A stretch of 64,000 nt of DNA from Straminergon stramineum (lineage: Eukaryota; Streptophyta; Bryopsida; Hypnales; Calliergonaceae): assembly GCA_963920665.1 (NCBI GenBank), contig OY987268.1, positions 2,482,501 to 2,546,500 of the forward strand, read 5' to 3'. Below are positions 1 through 12,627 of the stretch, in pieces. A program made the translations under genes and the position numbers. How positions within the stretch are numbered: the first letter of the stretch is position 1; the number at the start of each line of letters is the position of its first letter. The notes under the pieces were generated by a model. It was not told the origin of the DNA, searched no databases, and was given only the letters and a program-made list of their open reading frames with translations.

Positions 1-559
1 TGGTTTAAAAGCCAAATTGTTTATACACAAGAGAGAGTTTCAATAATAAACTCTATCAAATTGTGCTTCCACCAAATTGATTCATCTAAAATCATTCATA
101 TATCTAACACCATGAAGTGGCTATCTCATGACTACTTTTGAAGAGCTAAGATTGTTTGAGAACCCTCTATCATACTTTGGCTTAGTAGAAGTAAGTTATA
201 CATACTAAAAATATAACATCCTATAATTAATAATAAAAATTTGATATTCTAGAGAGTCATTGTAATTTCTTTTAAACTCTAATATAATTGTTTTGAAGCT
301 TGAGACAAGCACCCATTTTAGTAAAGCACTCAAGGAAAAATAATTCCAGCGAGGGTATTGTAGGTAGGTTAACTCTAAAGTCCTAAGTGTCCCCCTCAAG
401 GAAACTGGCAAGATTTGGGGAGGTTCTTGTGATCTCAATTTTTGATGTGATTTTTTGAAACTTTTTTTGAAGATAGGAAAAGACATTAACTTATTGGAAA
501 TGTAATTCCAATTGTCACTTGGAGAAAAAGTTATGCCACCCTCAACCCAAAATATTGAT

Positions 560-1215
560 CTTCAAATAATACAAAAATTTCACAAAAAATGAAAGTAAAA
601 TTTTAAAATTTTAATTTCTCATAGAGAATACTTTTTTCTACTTGGAATAATTTAATTCATTATATTTGGATTGGTAAATGAGAAAGTTATGGAAAATCTT
701 AGTTTTCAGGCAATCCAATCATCTTTTTGAAAAACTAACACATAGGATTCATTTCTAAATACAATTTTGGTAATTTTGACAAAAGGGTCAAATTTGCTTG
801 CGAGAACAATTTCACTGATGCAATTATTGTGTTTCAATTCCATCTTACAACTATTAAAGATTAAAGATTTTCTTTATCCTTACACCTACTTCTACATAAT
901 AAATTTTGAGGGAATGAAACTAACATTTTTTTTATAAAAATAAAATTCCTATGCTCTCAACTTAATTATTCAACACAATAAAATTTTAATTTAGAATTTG
1001 TAGTCCAAAAATGTCAAGTTTAAGAGATTCAAAGGTTATCTTACAATCCACGTGGTCGAAGTTTCTGAAATTTCTACCAAATATTCTTATACTTGTCTAG
1101 TGTAAGATCCCATGGTTAGATATAAAAAATAAAAAAATAAAAAATTCTGCACCTTGCAATAGAAATGACAATTTTGAGTATTTGCTAGCTAGTTACACTT
1201 CAAATTTTATTTACT
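560..1215 (-). mobile_element. Distant relative of family A
   Basis: Shares order with family A left and middle parts (tggattggtaaatgagaaagttatgg, gtttcaattccatcttac, agatcccatggttagat, gaaatgacaattttgag) and is closer to 18741-19763 and 23370-24200. No terminal TTAA signature is clear. Nothing else is recognisable in 1-1320. Confidence 0.4.
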
Positions 1216-1323
1216 TTAACACACAAATGGAATAAAATTTCATTGCGAAGTATTCAATTTTCTTTAAAGCTATTCTATTGAATGGGGAGGGTGCACCTTG
1301 TCCATTTCTCAAGAATGTTCAGG

Positions 1324-1464
1324 TTAGGTAGCATGTTGTAAAAGCGACCATGTTCTAAATGTGACCCCTATCTAAGAATGGGTGACATATTCCTTGAAAT
1401 ATCTATTACTCGCAATGATGAGTTAGGTAGGCTTAAATGGTCGCTTTCAGAGCATACTACCTTA
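1324..1464. mobile_element. Family E mini-element
   Basis: 141 bp with inverted ends TTAGGTAGCATGTTGTAAAAGC and GCTTTCAGAGCATACTACCTTA, related to the family E ends, and almost no internal sequence. Confidence 0.55.
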
Positions 1465-1746
1465 CCATTCTTTATAAAGTTGAACTAAAACCATGATGGG
1501 AAGATAACTTAATCAACCGATGGAGACAGTTGTCCATTGCTAGCTTGTCATGTCAGACCTTACACCCCAGTAAATTTTTATTTGGGGTGTCGGATGTAGG
1601 TCCTTCATTGTCATTGTGCATTCTTCAAACTAACACTTTCCAACGCGTGGCCCCTTAGCTACTGATGGTATGGAATATTCTACACCATATCATCCCCGGA
1701 ATATTCCACATCATTCTGTCCAAGGGAGGGCAGTCATTCTCTCTGC

Positions 1747-2235
1747 TATTGGATGTTATGTTGTAATAAACAATCTACAACTAATGTTTTTATTTTTTCC
1801 AAAAATATTGAAAATTGAGTTAAATAAAGGTCTTCAAAGTTTATTTTAGAGTGAAAATTCCATAACTACCCACAAACTACCCACAACTAAAACTCCTCAT
1901 AACTTTCATCTCACAAATCAAAATGGAATGATTCAAATCTTTACACACACACATATATTATATATAGGGAGAAAATCAATTTCAAATTTTTATTTAAAAA
2001 AAGTGATTTTTAAAGATTTTTTTTTGTTGCCCAAGCTAACCACCAAGCAATGAAAACTACATATCATACAATAACTTTTTAACCATGTCTTTGAAAGTTA
2101 TGAAAATTATTGGGCCTTACAGCTACTCCTTGGGTACATGTTGTGTGAAAACTTGAAAAAAAAAATTTCATTCGTAGTGAGCTACCTAAAATCGCTATGT
2201 TGCCAAAAAATGCCATTTGGTCCTTTAGGGGTTAA
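1747..2235 (+). mobile_element. Family A element, right half only
   Basis: Starts at the ttgtaataaacaatctac block in mid-element. It continues through gtttattttagagtg, cataactttcatctc and the type 1 right half to ctatgttgccaaaaaatgcc and TTTAGGGGTTAA. The left arm is missing. Confidence 0.75.
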
Positions 2236-5200
2236 AACTACCTATTCTTTCTTGAAACTCGCTCTTTAAAAAGTTTAGTATTAGTTAGATTAAGTGCAAT
2301 TTCAAAATATTCACCATTCATTGGGTGGATAGTGGAGCATTTAGTAGGTATCAACAATAGATTTTGAGTTGTGAAAGTTGTCATACAATCTTTTGTATAC
2401 ATGCAATCCAATGAAATTGATTTCCACGATTTTTATTCCCAAATGAGACCAAAATTTGACCACTTTCATTAACCTTTAAAGAACATTTGGAGACCTTGAA
2501 GGGTTCCTCAAACTTGGATTTCACAATCTTTTATGAGGGCATCAATCACTATGTAGCTTGTTTAAATGACCAATCATGATGAGCTTATACCTCTTTCAAG
2601 GCCGTAGGCAACCTCAAAGCTACCATTCAAAAAAATTATCAAACTTTCTAATAAAAAAAACCACAAGTTTAAATTGTGATTCCAAACTGCCAAGGCTTCA
2701 TGCATCTTCTGAAGATGAAGAGGATGATATAAGAATTTCATGTATAGTTAAGTATTAGAAAAGTTTTCATGAAGATTTTTTAGAAACCAAAACTTCGGGT
2801 TGGATTTGTCATTTGATAGTTCAAATAGCTTTTGAAGGCAATTTGACAAACTTGCTCTTAAAAAATGTCCAAATAAGTTTCACCTTGGAGCACCCCAATG
2901 CCCCAAATGTGGCCTCTCCAAATTTAATCAGGACTTTTGTGCCAACAAATGGGGTTGTACAGTCTGAAGGACTATCATAATGTGGAACATAGTAGGTGCA
3001 CAAGTAAGAATGATTGCGTTTTAGGGGAATCATTGTGTTGTACTCGTGGTTCATGGATGAAGTGGAAAAAAAGTAGCCTGTGGAGTGGTTTTCTACTTGA
3101 GGTAGCAATCAGGACCACCATCTACAATCGTAGCATACCATTGAGTGATTTGGTGCGAGCCATGAAGATGACCCATGTTCATGCCTTGCACTTGAACTTA
3201 TCACTCCTCATTGATCAAACCAGAAGAGACTTCTAGGAGGTTTAGGGTAAGATAATTTCAGGGCACTCTTGCGTTTTGGCATGTTGGCAGCTGAGTTGCT
3301 TAGTGGTTTAGGTTATACTGATTTCTCCATGGAGTGCATGCGTTGGGCAATGACTCAACATGACTTTGCTTGCATTTTCTTCATACCCTAGGCCGCATAT
3401 ACAGTGCAAGTGGAGTGCCCCTGGAGAACAATGGGCTAAAGTGCAATTATTGTGAACTCATGTCTCCCTTGCTATTGTTGTTTTTGTTCTCCTCAAATAG
3501 TTTCAATTAGGGCGAGTGACTTGTGATCGTGTAAGTAGCACTAGTGCTACAAAGGCACGTTTTGTTAGTTGGAAGTATTAGTGGGAGAGTGTTGTACATG
3601 GAAGAACCAAGTTTTGGTTGTAGCGGGAAGATGTGTAATTTGAAGCTTTGTTCTATGTTCGAACTACCAATTCTTGGATTGCTAGAAATGCAAATGTTGC
3701 AAGTTGAAATTCTTAGTAGATTAGGACTTCCATTATCAATGAGAAGTCTTTGTGAATTTTTGTTGAAAGGCTTGAGATTCTTGTGCTGGATTTTGGAATT
3801 TGCTTGTGAAAAAATTAGGATGATGAAATTCGACTTGATTACTCTCATTGTTGCCGAACTGTACACAACAAACTAGTTTTAGTTGGCCTTGACAGTTGGT
3901 CTGAGTATGTGGGAGATCCCAGTTGGCAACATGTTAAGTGTTGTACCTCATGGCTCTGAGCCAGGGTGCCACAAACTAAACATTGTTCTTGGTTGTTACC
4001 AATGCACTTTTCCTGCAATTGTGCATTTTGTGCCGGAATTGAGCAGTCCTACAGTTGTCAAAAAATTAAGAATTGGAAAGCCGTTAGATGCTTCCTTTGC
4101 CTACAACTTATCAGAATTTGAGGGCATAGTTGCATTTTGTCAAAATAGTGCACTTGTCCGAAGTGCAAGACCTCCCAAAATTTAGGGCTACCACACAATT
4201 TCAACTCCTCTTTGACCATTATAATCTTTTCATTAGAATGGTCAAATAACTCTATATTTTCCCTATAGCTCCAAGCTCATAGATTCTTTTGGTTTCAACA
4301 ATGGCATTTTGTGGATGTCATTTCAGCACTTGCTAGAAGCATCTGAATGGAAGGTGGTCATGGCTGATAGTAGTTCCTAAATTTTGCATTGGGCGCATAG
4401 GGGTTAAAAGGTGCCAAATTTAGCAATTGCAACAGATTTTTAATCTTCTATACAAAGCGCAATGAAAGATTCAAGAATTTAGATTGTAGAAATTTTACTA
4501 ATTTTGAAAAAAAAATTTATTAAAAAATCATTGATGGGATTTGGCAAAGATGGTTGCATTTGTGTACTTGTTGGATGATTGAATTCTAATTACTACAGCA
4601 CCACAACCTCTTTTGAAATGTCAAAAGGCTTTTGGTCCTTGTGACTCTACAACCAAAAAGTGGTCAATGGATAACTTTCTAAATCACTAAAGAACTAAAG
4701 AATGCACCTATTGGTCCAAAAATTAGATCATTTTTGGCAAAATGTTTCATTGGTAGGTTCTATGACTCTCACCTTTTTAGAATTAATATAGTAAAGATGG
4801 TACAAGATTAAATTTTTAGGAAGTGCATTGATGTATCCAATGAGTGATTGGGAAAAATTAGCATCACCTAGAAAATTAGTGACTACAATATTTCACTTTT
4901 GTAAAAATTTGCACAATACAAAAATATTTTCAATCTATAATACTTTAATTTCTTTTCAAATAGTATGAACTTGGTAAATTAGAGGAACACACATTAAAAG
5001 GACGAATCAAAGTATTCAAATTGGAGCTTTACATCATTGCATAGAAAATTAGCAATTTGTGAGTCTTAAGGTTCTTTCACACTATGTCCTATGTCCATCT
5101 TCTCCAAGTCCCACTACCATGTTTAGGATTTAGGGTTTGAGTATTTCTTGAGCTTCATTTTAAAAATGGGTGAGTGTATGGACATATCCTACTTGGGTAG

Positions 5201-6127
5201 GATAGGTCAAAGAGAGAAGATCCAAAAGTAAGGGTGTGCCACCTCCAAAACCCTCACCTCTAAAATTTTACCACATTGTGTGTTGAATAGCCACCAATTA
5301 TGGAGTCCATTCTCATGAAGTTAATTCCATTTAACAAACTATAATGCTAGGTCTTACTCAATGAATTGCAATCTCCAATATTTTCAATTTCATCTAAATA
5401 ACTTTTTAATTTGAAGAATTTCAAAACAATTTGTATGTCTTTTGGGTTATTCAAGGTGATTATAAGATTTTACAATTGAGATTTGGAGCTTTATAGTGTA
5501 GTGGGAAGGTCAAAGCCCCAATCCTTAGTCCTAGGTATTTTCATGCATAATATATTTTATGGTAGGTATAGAGTCAAAAAATCTATATTGGAAGTACTTT
5601 AAGTACAAAATATGCAATAGATATATTTATCAAAAATATCAATCTAGTCCTCGAGGATGCTTCATATTTAATAATTCTTCTCATATTATATACAAAACTA
5701 TAGATGGGACAATGAGCCTGAGTAGGGTTTCCATTTTTTATTGACTTGACTTGGGCTTCAGGTCCTACTAATTTGGTGGCAAAATTCCCATAAGCACTAC
5801 TGTATAGGCATTTTTTTTAGTGTACTTGGTTTATGAGCCTTAGGACACAATATAAAGTTGTTAGTCTTAATTTTCAACCATCCACCAATTATATTTGGAG
5901 AATTGGAGGGAGTATAGTTTTAGAATTTGGAACGTAGTAAAAATAACCTTTGCCCATTCAATTTGTATAAAACCTTTTAGTTTAATGATTACCATTATTA
6001 ATAAGTTACATTCACAAAGCTCCTAAAAACTAGGATTGTTAAAGAGAATTGTATAGATGTGATGGTACAAGGACACAAATATTTGTGACATTCTAGATAA
6101 ATGCCAATTTTTTGAAAATTTTCCGTT
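2236..6127. other. Intergenic stretch without a recognisable gene
   Basis: Open frames of 95-119 codons at 2821-4185 overlap on both strands and show no family signature. A lone CATAGGGGTTAA at 4396-4407 looks like the right end of a TTAA element, but I find no partner. 4400-6127 is AT-rich with nothing recognisable. Confidence 0.4.
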
Positions 6128-7066
6128 TTAACCCCTAAAGGAGGAACATGCATTTCTTTTTGCAACATAGAAATTTTGGGCAAGAACATGTGACTAGATA
6201 TTTGTATATTTAAGGCTGAAATTTTAATATAAGGTGGGGACAAAGAATATCTTTAATATACGCTAAATTTTAGGACATTTGAAAATATGAGTCAAAAGTT
6301 ATGGCCTAACATGTTACTTTTTTCCTTAGGCGGGGCATTCATGCAAATCAAGAAAAAATCACATTTTTTAGAAACAAAAATTTGAAATTGGTTTTCTAGA
6401 GTTATATATGTATATATGTGGGATGCTTTGAATCATTTCATTTTGATCAATGAGTCAAAAGTTATGAGGAGTTTTAGTTTGCAGACAATTATGGATTCTC
6501 TACTCTAAAATAAACTTTGAAGCCCTTTATCTTACTCAATTTTCAATATTTTTTGAAAAAAATAAAGTCATAGGATATAGATCGTTTATTATAACATTGC
6601 AACCATTGGGATTGGAAATTCAATAACTAAATTCTTAACAATTTCATATTTTAAATCATTATCTACTTCTTTCTACTGACTATTTTTTTTCTATATGTTA
6701 TACAATTTCAAATGATGTGAATTTTTTTGAGCATGTTAATAACTTGTCTAGGAAAAAGAATCCAAAGGAGCACCACTATCTTGGACATTTTTTCATAGAA
6801 AAGTGAGCTTGTGAAGTGCAGCTGCCTCATTTTTCGAAGGGCCAAAAAAATGATTTCAGTGAATTTGAATGCTAATATCTTGTAATCCAAGTGGTGAAAA
6901 TTTCTAAAATTTTTACCACATGTTCTCAAGTCAGCACACTACAAGATCCTATGGTTATATGTGTCCAAAAAAAGTTGTTTTCCAAAAATTTGGTACTTGT
7001 ACAAGAAATTTCAGTTTTGGAGCGTTTTTGTTGATTGAAGCATAGTCAATGAACTTAAGGGATCAA
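6128..7066 (-). mobile_element. Family A element, type 2 right half
   Basis: 939 bp. It starts TTAACCCCTAAAGGAGG and ends AACTTAAGGGATCAA, where the outer tetranucleotide has drifted to TCAA. The sequence after TCAA continues directly into a family B-like stretch, so two elements appear to share one target tetranucleotide. Confidence 0.75.
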
Positions 7067-7322
7067 CCCACACATGCTCAAATCACTACATTTGGGTGTC
7101 AACAAAACTTTGGAGTCAAATAAAATCTTACCAAATTACTAAACTTAGGTCTCACAAGGCGAATACTATTTCAAGTCTCTTTTTGACATCAAAAGTATCC
7201 AATTTCCAAAAACACGGTCTAGAATTTTTCTATTCAAGACTTTTTGTAAGGGGATCCATTGCAATACTTGATTTTCTGGAATTGAGAGTATTTGGAGACC
7301 AACTTCAAATCAACAGGACAAA
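7063..7322 (+). mobile_element. Diverged family B fragment
   Basis: Matches family B inner sequence (aaaactttggagtcaaataaaa, caagtctctttttgacatc, caagactttttgtaaggggatcc). A 14-15 bp stretch cttcaaatcaaca[ga]g at its end is repeated at 8238, so the DNA between (about 7323-8237) was inserted and flanked by a direct repeat. Confidence 0.5.
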
Positions 7323-7344
7323 TACAATTCGCTCGCGCGGGTGA

Positions 7345-7577
7345 TCAACGCCCCCAATTGTTTCTACCTTTCAGAACGTACTTCTCGGGAAAACTGACAA
7401 CAATGACTTTGGAAAGCATGTCTTTCCTCACCAACCGTGGGACCTGATGCGCTCTTTCCTCCTTTGGTTCATCTGGACTGAAAGATGCTCTCTCCGTTAC
7501 ACTTCCTAACCTTTGAACGCCAAACACATCATCGCCTGACCTGGACTGCCATGATTCACGCTGGGATGGAGCTCTAC
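7345..7577 (-). pseudogene. Exon-like fragment of an unknown gene, cut by a family D element
   Basis: On the minus strand an open frame enters from the family D boundary and reads CRAPSQRESWQSRSGDDVFG, then VQRLGSVTERASFSPDEPKE and on to VLKGRNNWGR and stop. GC content and codon use are coding-like compared with the AT-rich flanks. On the far side of the insertion (8026-8150) the same strand has GQGHSESSMKTV, a stop, then IFAVDDDFVDVP, possibly the upstream part of the same exon. The family is not recognised. Confidence 0.35.
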
Positions 7578-7579
7578 AG

Positions 7580-8025
7580 TAAGGTAAAACAGCCCATTAC
7601 GGAACTCTATGAATGAGCCCATTACAGTTTTCTTTCAGTTTTTGAGATTCGGGACACATTCAATGTCTTAGCTAAGTAGAATGGAGTAACTAGTGACTGC
7701 AATAGGAACTTTCAGTTTTTTAGTGTTAGTTCATTGCAGGAAGAGTCTTTTTCAGGTCTCCTCTGTTAGAAAATATTGTGACTGTAATAGGTAAGTAAGA
7801 TGAGCGTTATGGATCAGTTTTTGTTGGTTTTGGGATAGTCTATAGGCTGTGATGGGCTGAACACTTCAAAAATTCATAACAAATTCACACTTTGTCGAAA
7901 AAATATAGTTTCAAATGTTCACACCATTTCTATCACTTGACTTTCTCCAGAAAAAAAAGTAAAAATTTCAGAAATGACAAGAGGGCAAACCCCCCATTTG
8001 GTCCATAATGGGCTGTTTGACCTTA
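7580..8025. mobile_element. Family D terminal-inverted-repeat element
   Basis: 446 bp between TAAGGTAAAACAGCCCATTA and TAATGGGCTGTTTGACCTTA. Inner landmarks: ttagctaagtagaatggagta, gtgactgcaataggaac, ttggttttgggatagtctata, cacttcaaaaattcata. It interrupts a minus-strand exon-like frame (7345-7577). Confidence 0.85.
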
Positions 8026-8441
8026 GTGGCACATCCACGAAGTCATCATCAACCGCGAAAATCTAGACAGTCTTCATAGAGCTTTCACTGTGGCCTTGAC
8101 CCCACTTTTCTGTCTTACCGGTAATAGCATTTGGCACTTCCAGGTGCCTTTGTTGTTACTCTAATTGTCTTTCCTTTTTGTTGAGTAATTGAAGGGGGTG
8201 CAAGCGCCCCCCTCCCGTACATCGTGACGTTCACAGCTTCAAATCAACAAGAACTGGGGCAAAAATCACATTGCTGATTCATTCAAAGAAGTAGTGGAGT
8301 TATATTTTGAAATGTCGTAAATTGCCATGACATGCTATTCTCTTCACTGTCATATTTTCTTCATGACACTAGTTTTACATTTGAATTAAACCCTTTGGAG
8401 CTAGTTTTGAATGATTTCAGTCAGAAGCACAATTATATTGG

Positions 8442-8545
8442 TTGATGTTTATAGGGAAGGTGTCTAGCAAGGGGTTGGTGAAGGCATTGTGTGTGAGGTT
8501 GAGCAGGAAGAGCTGCTGGAGCTCGCTCAGAGAAATGGGGGCTCC
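8442..8545 (-). pseudogene. Scrap of a plant LRR receptor-type protein
   Basis: The minus strand reads GGAPISLSELQQLFLLNLTH then NAFTNPLLDT, an extracellular-type plant LRR (G.IP.SLS.L..L..LNL..N.F.G). It is one repeat long and embedded in repeat DNA. A similar scrap occurs at 18489-18600. Confidence 0.3.
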
Positions 8546-8668
8546 ACCTATAGCAGACACCAAATTCCAAAAAAAACAGTTAATTGTTCTTCACAAAAAA
8601 TTTCGGATATTGTATTTAAATATTATCAGAAGATTCAAACCAACACAAGTTGAAAATGGCATACAGTC

Positions 8669-9322
8669 TTAACCCCTAAATGTCGGAGGCATCAAAATGT
8701 AGTGTTTAGAAAACTTTGAAGTTAAATAAAACCTAACTAATTTTCTATTTTTAATAGTTTGTATTCTTGGGAAGTTCTTATTGAAGTCTAGTTTTAGCCT
8801 CAAAAATCCAATTTTGAAAATGAATAATAGTGATTTTTCTATTTAAGATTTTGTGCAAGGGTACCCATTGTAATCTTGATTTTCAATAGTGTTGAAGGCT
8901 CTTGGAAATGAGCCTCAAATACACTAGATCTTGGAGAAATAATCACATTTAAAATTCATTTAATAAATTTGTAGAGTAGATTTTGAGAAGCCATAAATTG
9001 ATTGGGGTTATGCATGTTAAGCCCTCTAACCTCATATTTTTTTGGTCACCAACTTTTTAGATTTAACTTGTGAAAAGAGGATTAAAAGGCTTCACATCAC
9101 TTTTGCAGTTTTAACACCCTCATGGTCAAACATTATAATCTTTTACTCCATAAGTGATATTGTAGTGTTTTCTTTTCCTATGTGATCTCTAACATGTCTT
9201 GTCTGAATTGATACAATTACAATTCAAAAAAATTGATACAACCCATCAAAATGTTGGCATTTTCTTCAATTGAGAGCAAATACCAAAAAACTCAAAACAG
9301 GCCTTCGGCATTTAGGGGTTGA
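8669..9322. mobile_element. Family B TTAA element
   Basis: 654 bp. Left end TTAACCCCTAAATGTCGGAG; right end CTTCGGCATTTAGGGGTTGA. The terminal inverted repeat is 18 bp with two mismatches. The inner part (aaaactttgaagttaaataaaacc, gaagtctagttttag, caagattttgtgcaaggg) recurs at 29681-30013 and, diverged, at 7094-7316. It shares its right tetranucleotide with the next family A element. Confidence 0.75.
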
Positions 9323-11211
9323 CCTCTAAATGCCCCAATTGCATAGTGATTTTGGGCAATTCACTATGAATGGAATCATTTTTTTCTTTGAAATTTTCAC
9401 GCATGTGCCTGAGGAATAGCTTTGAGGCCCAACCATTTTCATAACTTCTGACTACATGGTTAAAAAGTTATTGTATGATATGTCATTTATATTGCTTGGT
9501 GGGCAGCCCAAGCAACTCAAAAAAATCTTTAAAAATGACTTATTTTAGAAATAAAAATTTGAAATTTATATTTATATATATGTGGAAAGATTTGAGTCAT
9601 TACATCTTGATTAATGAGATGAAAGTTATGAGGAGTTTTAGTTTGCGGGTAGTTATAGAATCTCTACTCTAAAATAATCTTTGAAGTCCTTTATTTAACT
9701 CAATTTTCAATATTTTTGAAAATAAAATAAAATAAAATCATAGGGTGAAGATTGTTTATTATATTAACATTTCAACCATTGGAATTGGTATTTTTCAATT
9801 CCATAACTAAATTTTTTTAACAATTTAGTATTTTGAATCATTCTTTACTTCTTTCTACTTACTATTTCTTTCTTATATGTTGGACAATTCCAAATGATCT
9901 GAATTTTTTCAAACATATAGCCAACTTGCCATGAAGAATGAATCTAAAGAAGCACCACCATTTTGAATTTTTTTTTATACTAATGTGGCCTTGTGAAGTG
10001 AAGCTGCCCGGCCCTATGTAGGGCCAAAAAAAGGATTCTTGTCAATTTGATTGCTAATATCTTGCAATCTACAAGGTGAAAATTTCTGAAATTTTCTCCA
10101 CATCTTCTTAACCCCTCACTGCCCAAGGCCTGAATAGGTCCCAAAACAACATTTTTTTGAAGTGTTATAGATTTAATTTTCACTCAGTTATAGAGATCTC
10201 AACTGTACAATATTGTAGTGCACTTGTTTTAGATTACATGCACCAAAGTTGGTGTCATTTGACCGCAGAGATTGCAAGATCACAATGTTTTGGTATTGAT
10301 AAAGGATGCTAAATTTTTCCTAAAAATACATTTGGAGGCGAAATTCGATTTCTAACTCTACTCAAATGCCTAACTTTGAACTATAAAGTGATTCAAAATC
10401 AGCATAAAAACACATTGGTGAAAAAAAATATCATGAAATTGACTCATTGTGTCTACAAAATAACTTTGAAATGTCAAAAAATAGCAAGAAAAGTTGCAAA
10501 AAATACATCAAAAATTGAACCTCCTTCTACTAGAATGCTTCTTAGTCAATCATAACTTATTGGATTGATATGAAATTTTAGACACACAAACTAGACTAGT
10601 ATGCGCAACTTTTCCAAATTTTTTTTATTGGAAACGAACATTGTATGAAGAAGAAACAAGCCGCCGAAGTTCACTATAATCCAAAAATGTTGGGATTTTG
10701 AACTTCGAATTGCTCCCAAACATTCAAAACAACTTGGATTGATATGAAAATTCTACCACAATAACTAGACTTGAAGAAGAACATAACCCAACAAATTTTA
10801 TTGAAAACAAACTTTGGATGAAGGAGATACAAGCCCCTGAAGTTGCAGCCATTGAATGGAGTTTGCAGAACTCAAATTGAACTTGTGAACTTCAATTGGC
10901 TTCCAAAAATTCAGAAAATCTTGGATTGATCTGAAAATTTTACCACACAAACTAGAAGAGAGAGCACAAGTTTTACAACAAGTTTTATTGAATTGGGACA
11001 TCGGATGCAAAAGTCATAGCAATTTGAGTTTGACTTGAGGACACTTTTGGTCCCCTTAGGCGGTGAGGGGTTAAACCAACTTACCACAAGATCCTACAGA
11101 TACATGGGTTCTAAAATGGGTTTTTTTTCTCTAAAATTTGGTACTTGTACTACAAATGGCAGTTTTGGAGCATTTTTGGTGAAAACATAGTCAAATATAT
11201 TTAGGGGTTAA
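9319..11211 (-). mobile_element. Family A element interrupted by a nested family C element
   Basis: The ends are TTGACCTCTAAATGCC (drifted) and TATTTAGGGGTTAA. Removing the nested element (10112-11070 plus one TTAA) leaves 930 bp, the same length as other intact family A copies. The body is collinear with 6128-7066 in the left-arm part and with 16011-16943 in the right half (type 1). Confidence 0.85.
10108..11074. mobile_element. Family C TTAA element nested in family A
   Basis: 967 bp including both TTAA. Ends are CCCCTCACTGCCCAAGG and its near-complement CCTTAGGCGGTGAGGGG. The flanks read ...catcttcTTAA and TTAAaccaacttacc. At the same place, uninterrupted family A copies read gttcTCAAgtcagcac or cttcTCAAataag, so the insertion duplicated exactly TTAA. 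Internally a roughly 185-bp motif (cttggattgat.tgaaaattt.accacac, then ttattg.aaacgaac) occurs three times. There is no transposase. Confidence 0.85.
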
Positions 11212-11514
11212 CATTTCATTCCAGTCTCAAGAATTTGAATTAGGGGTCTGTGGTACTCTTAAATTTGTGGTAATTGTGGTACATGTCCCTAGCTACATTA
11301 TGTAAGAATTAATTGTGAGATTCCTTTACAAAGCAGGAACTCAAGATTATAGTACTCCAACGATCAATGAATGGAGAATGATTGATGAATGAACATTAGC
11401 TAGCCACAATCGAACAAGGTGCAGGATGACTACTGAAACGTATACATACAGGAATTGGTCTATGTGTTTCAAAAACACAAAAAATCAAAAAACAAAAACA
11501 CATACGAACCCCTT

Positions 11515-12385
11515 AAGTTCCTTGACTATGTTTTCACCAAAAATGCTCTAAAACTGCTATTTCTAGTACAAGTACCAAATTTTTGAAAAAAAACTTTTTT
11601 TGAACAACATAACCATAGGATCTTGTTTTACGTTGACTTGAGAACATGTGGTAAAAATTTCAGAAATTTTCACCACGTGGATTGCAAGATATAAGCATTC
11701 AAATTCACTGAAATCATTTTTTTGGCCCCGCTAAAAATAGTGTAGTTGCATTTCACAAGCTCACTTTTCTCTGAAAAAATGTTCAAAATGGTAGTGCTTC
11801 TTTGGACTCTCTTTCCTAGATAAGTTATCTACGTACATAAAAAATTTCACATCATTTGGAATTGTTCAACATATAGAAAAAAAATAATAAGTAGAAAGAA
11901 GTAGAGAATCCAAAATCCAAAATTGTTAAGAATTTTGTTATGGAATTGAAGAATGCCAATATCAATGGTTGAAATGTTATAATAAACAATCTACACCCAA
12001 TGTTATTTTTTTAAAATATTGAAAACTAAGTAAGATAAAGGACTTCAAAGTTATTTTATAGTAGAGAATCCATAACTACCCTCAAACTAAAACTCCTTGT
12101 AACTTTTGACTCATTGATCAAAATGGAATGATTCAAAGCTTCACACTTCACACACACACATACACACAGATATAATTCTAGATAAACAATTTAAAAATTT
12201 TGTTTATGAAAAAAGTTTATTTTTTAGATCTGCCCAAACTGCCCGCCTAGGAAAAAAAATAACATACTAGACTAAACTTTTGACTCATATTTTCAAATGT
12301 CATGAAATTCAGTGCACATGAAAGATATTCCTTGTCCCCACTGTCTATTAAAATTTCAGCCCAACTCCATTGTCCAAATGCACCC
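11515..12385 (+). mobile_element. Family A element, right end lost
   Basis: Begins CGAACCCCTTAAGTTCC (TTAA drifted to CGAA) and follows the family A order through ttatggaattgaagaatgccaat and gtagagaatccataac. It enters the type 2 right half (gtgcacatgaaagatattccttgtcc) and stops near 12385, short of the end. Confidence 0.75.
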
Positions 12386-12627
12386 CTGTTCGATCGATCA
12401 GCTGGTTGCCACTGAGCCTGAGCACATATAATTAATTATTTGCAGCTTCTTCAAGTTAATTACCAAATGCACCGGGAAATCATGGTCCCTGGCAATCAAA
12501 AGATTTCCCAGTCCAAGTCAAATAGGATCTTGTGCAATCCTGATGGACATGATCAAATAGGATCTCCAATGAAAGGACACCATATAACTTCTATTTTATA
12601 TCTTCAGAATGCTCAACCAGTGTTTGG

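Noticed and set aside
3507..3876. Pair of 110-119-codon frames on opposite strands
   Set aside because: Neither strand shows a motif, splice signals or a homologous copy in the window; kept only as an unexplained stretch.
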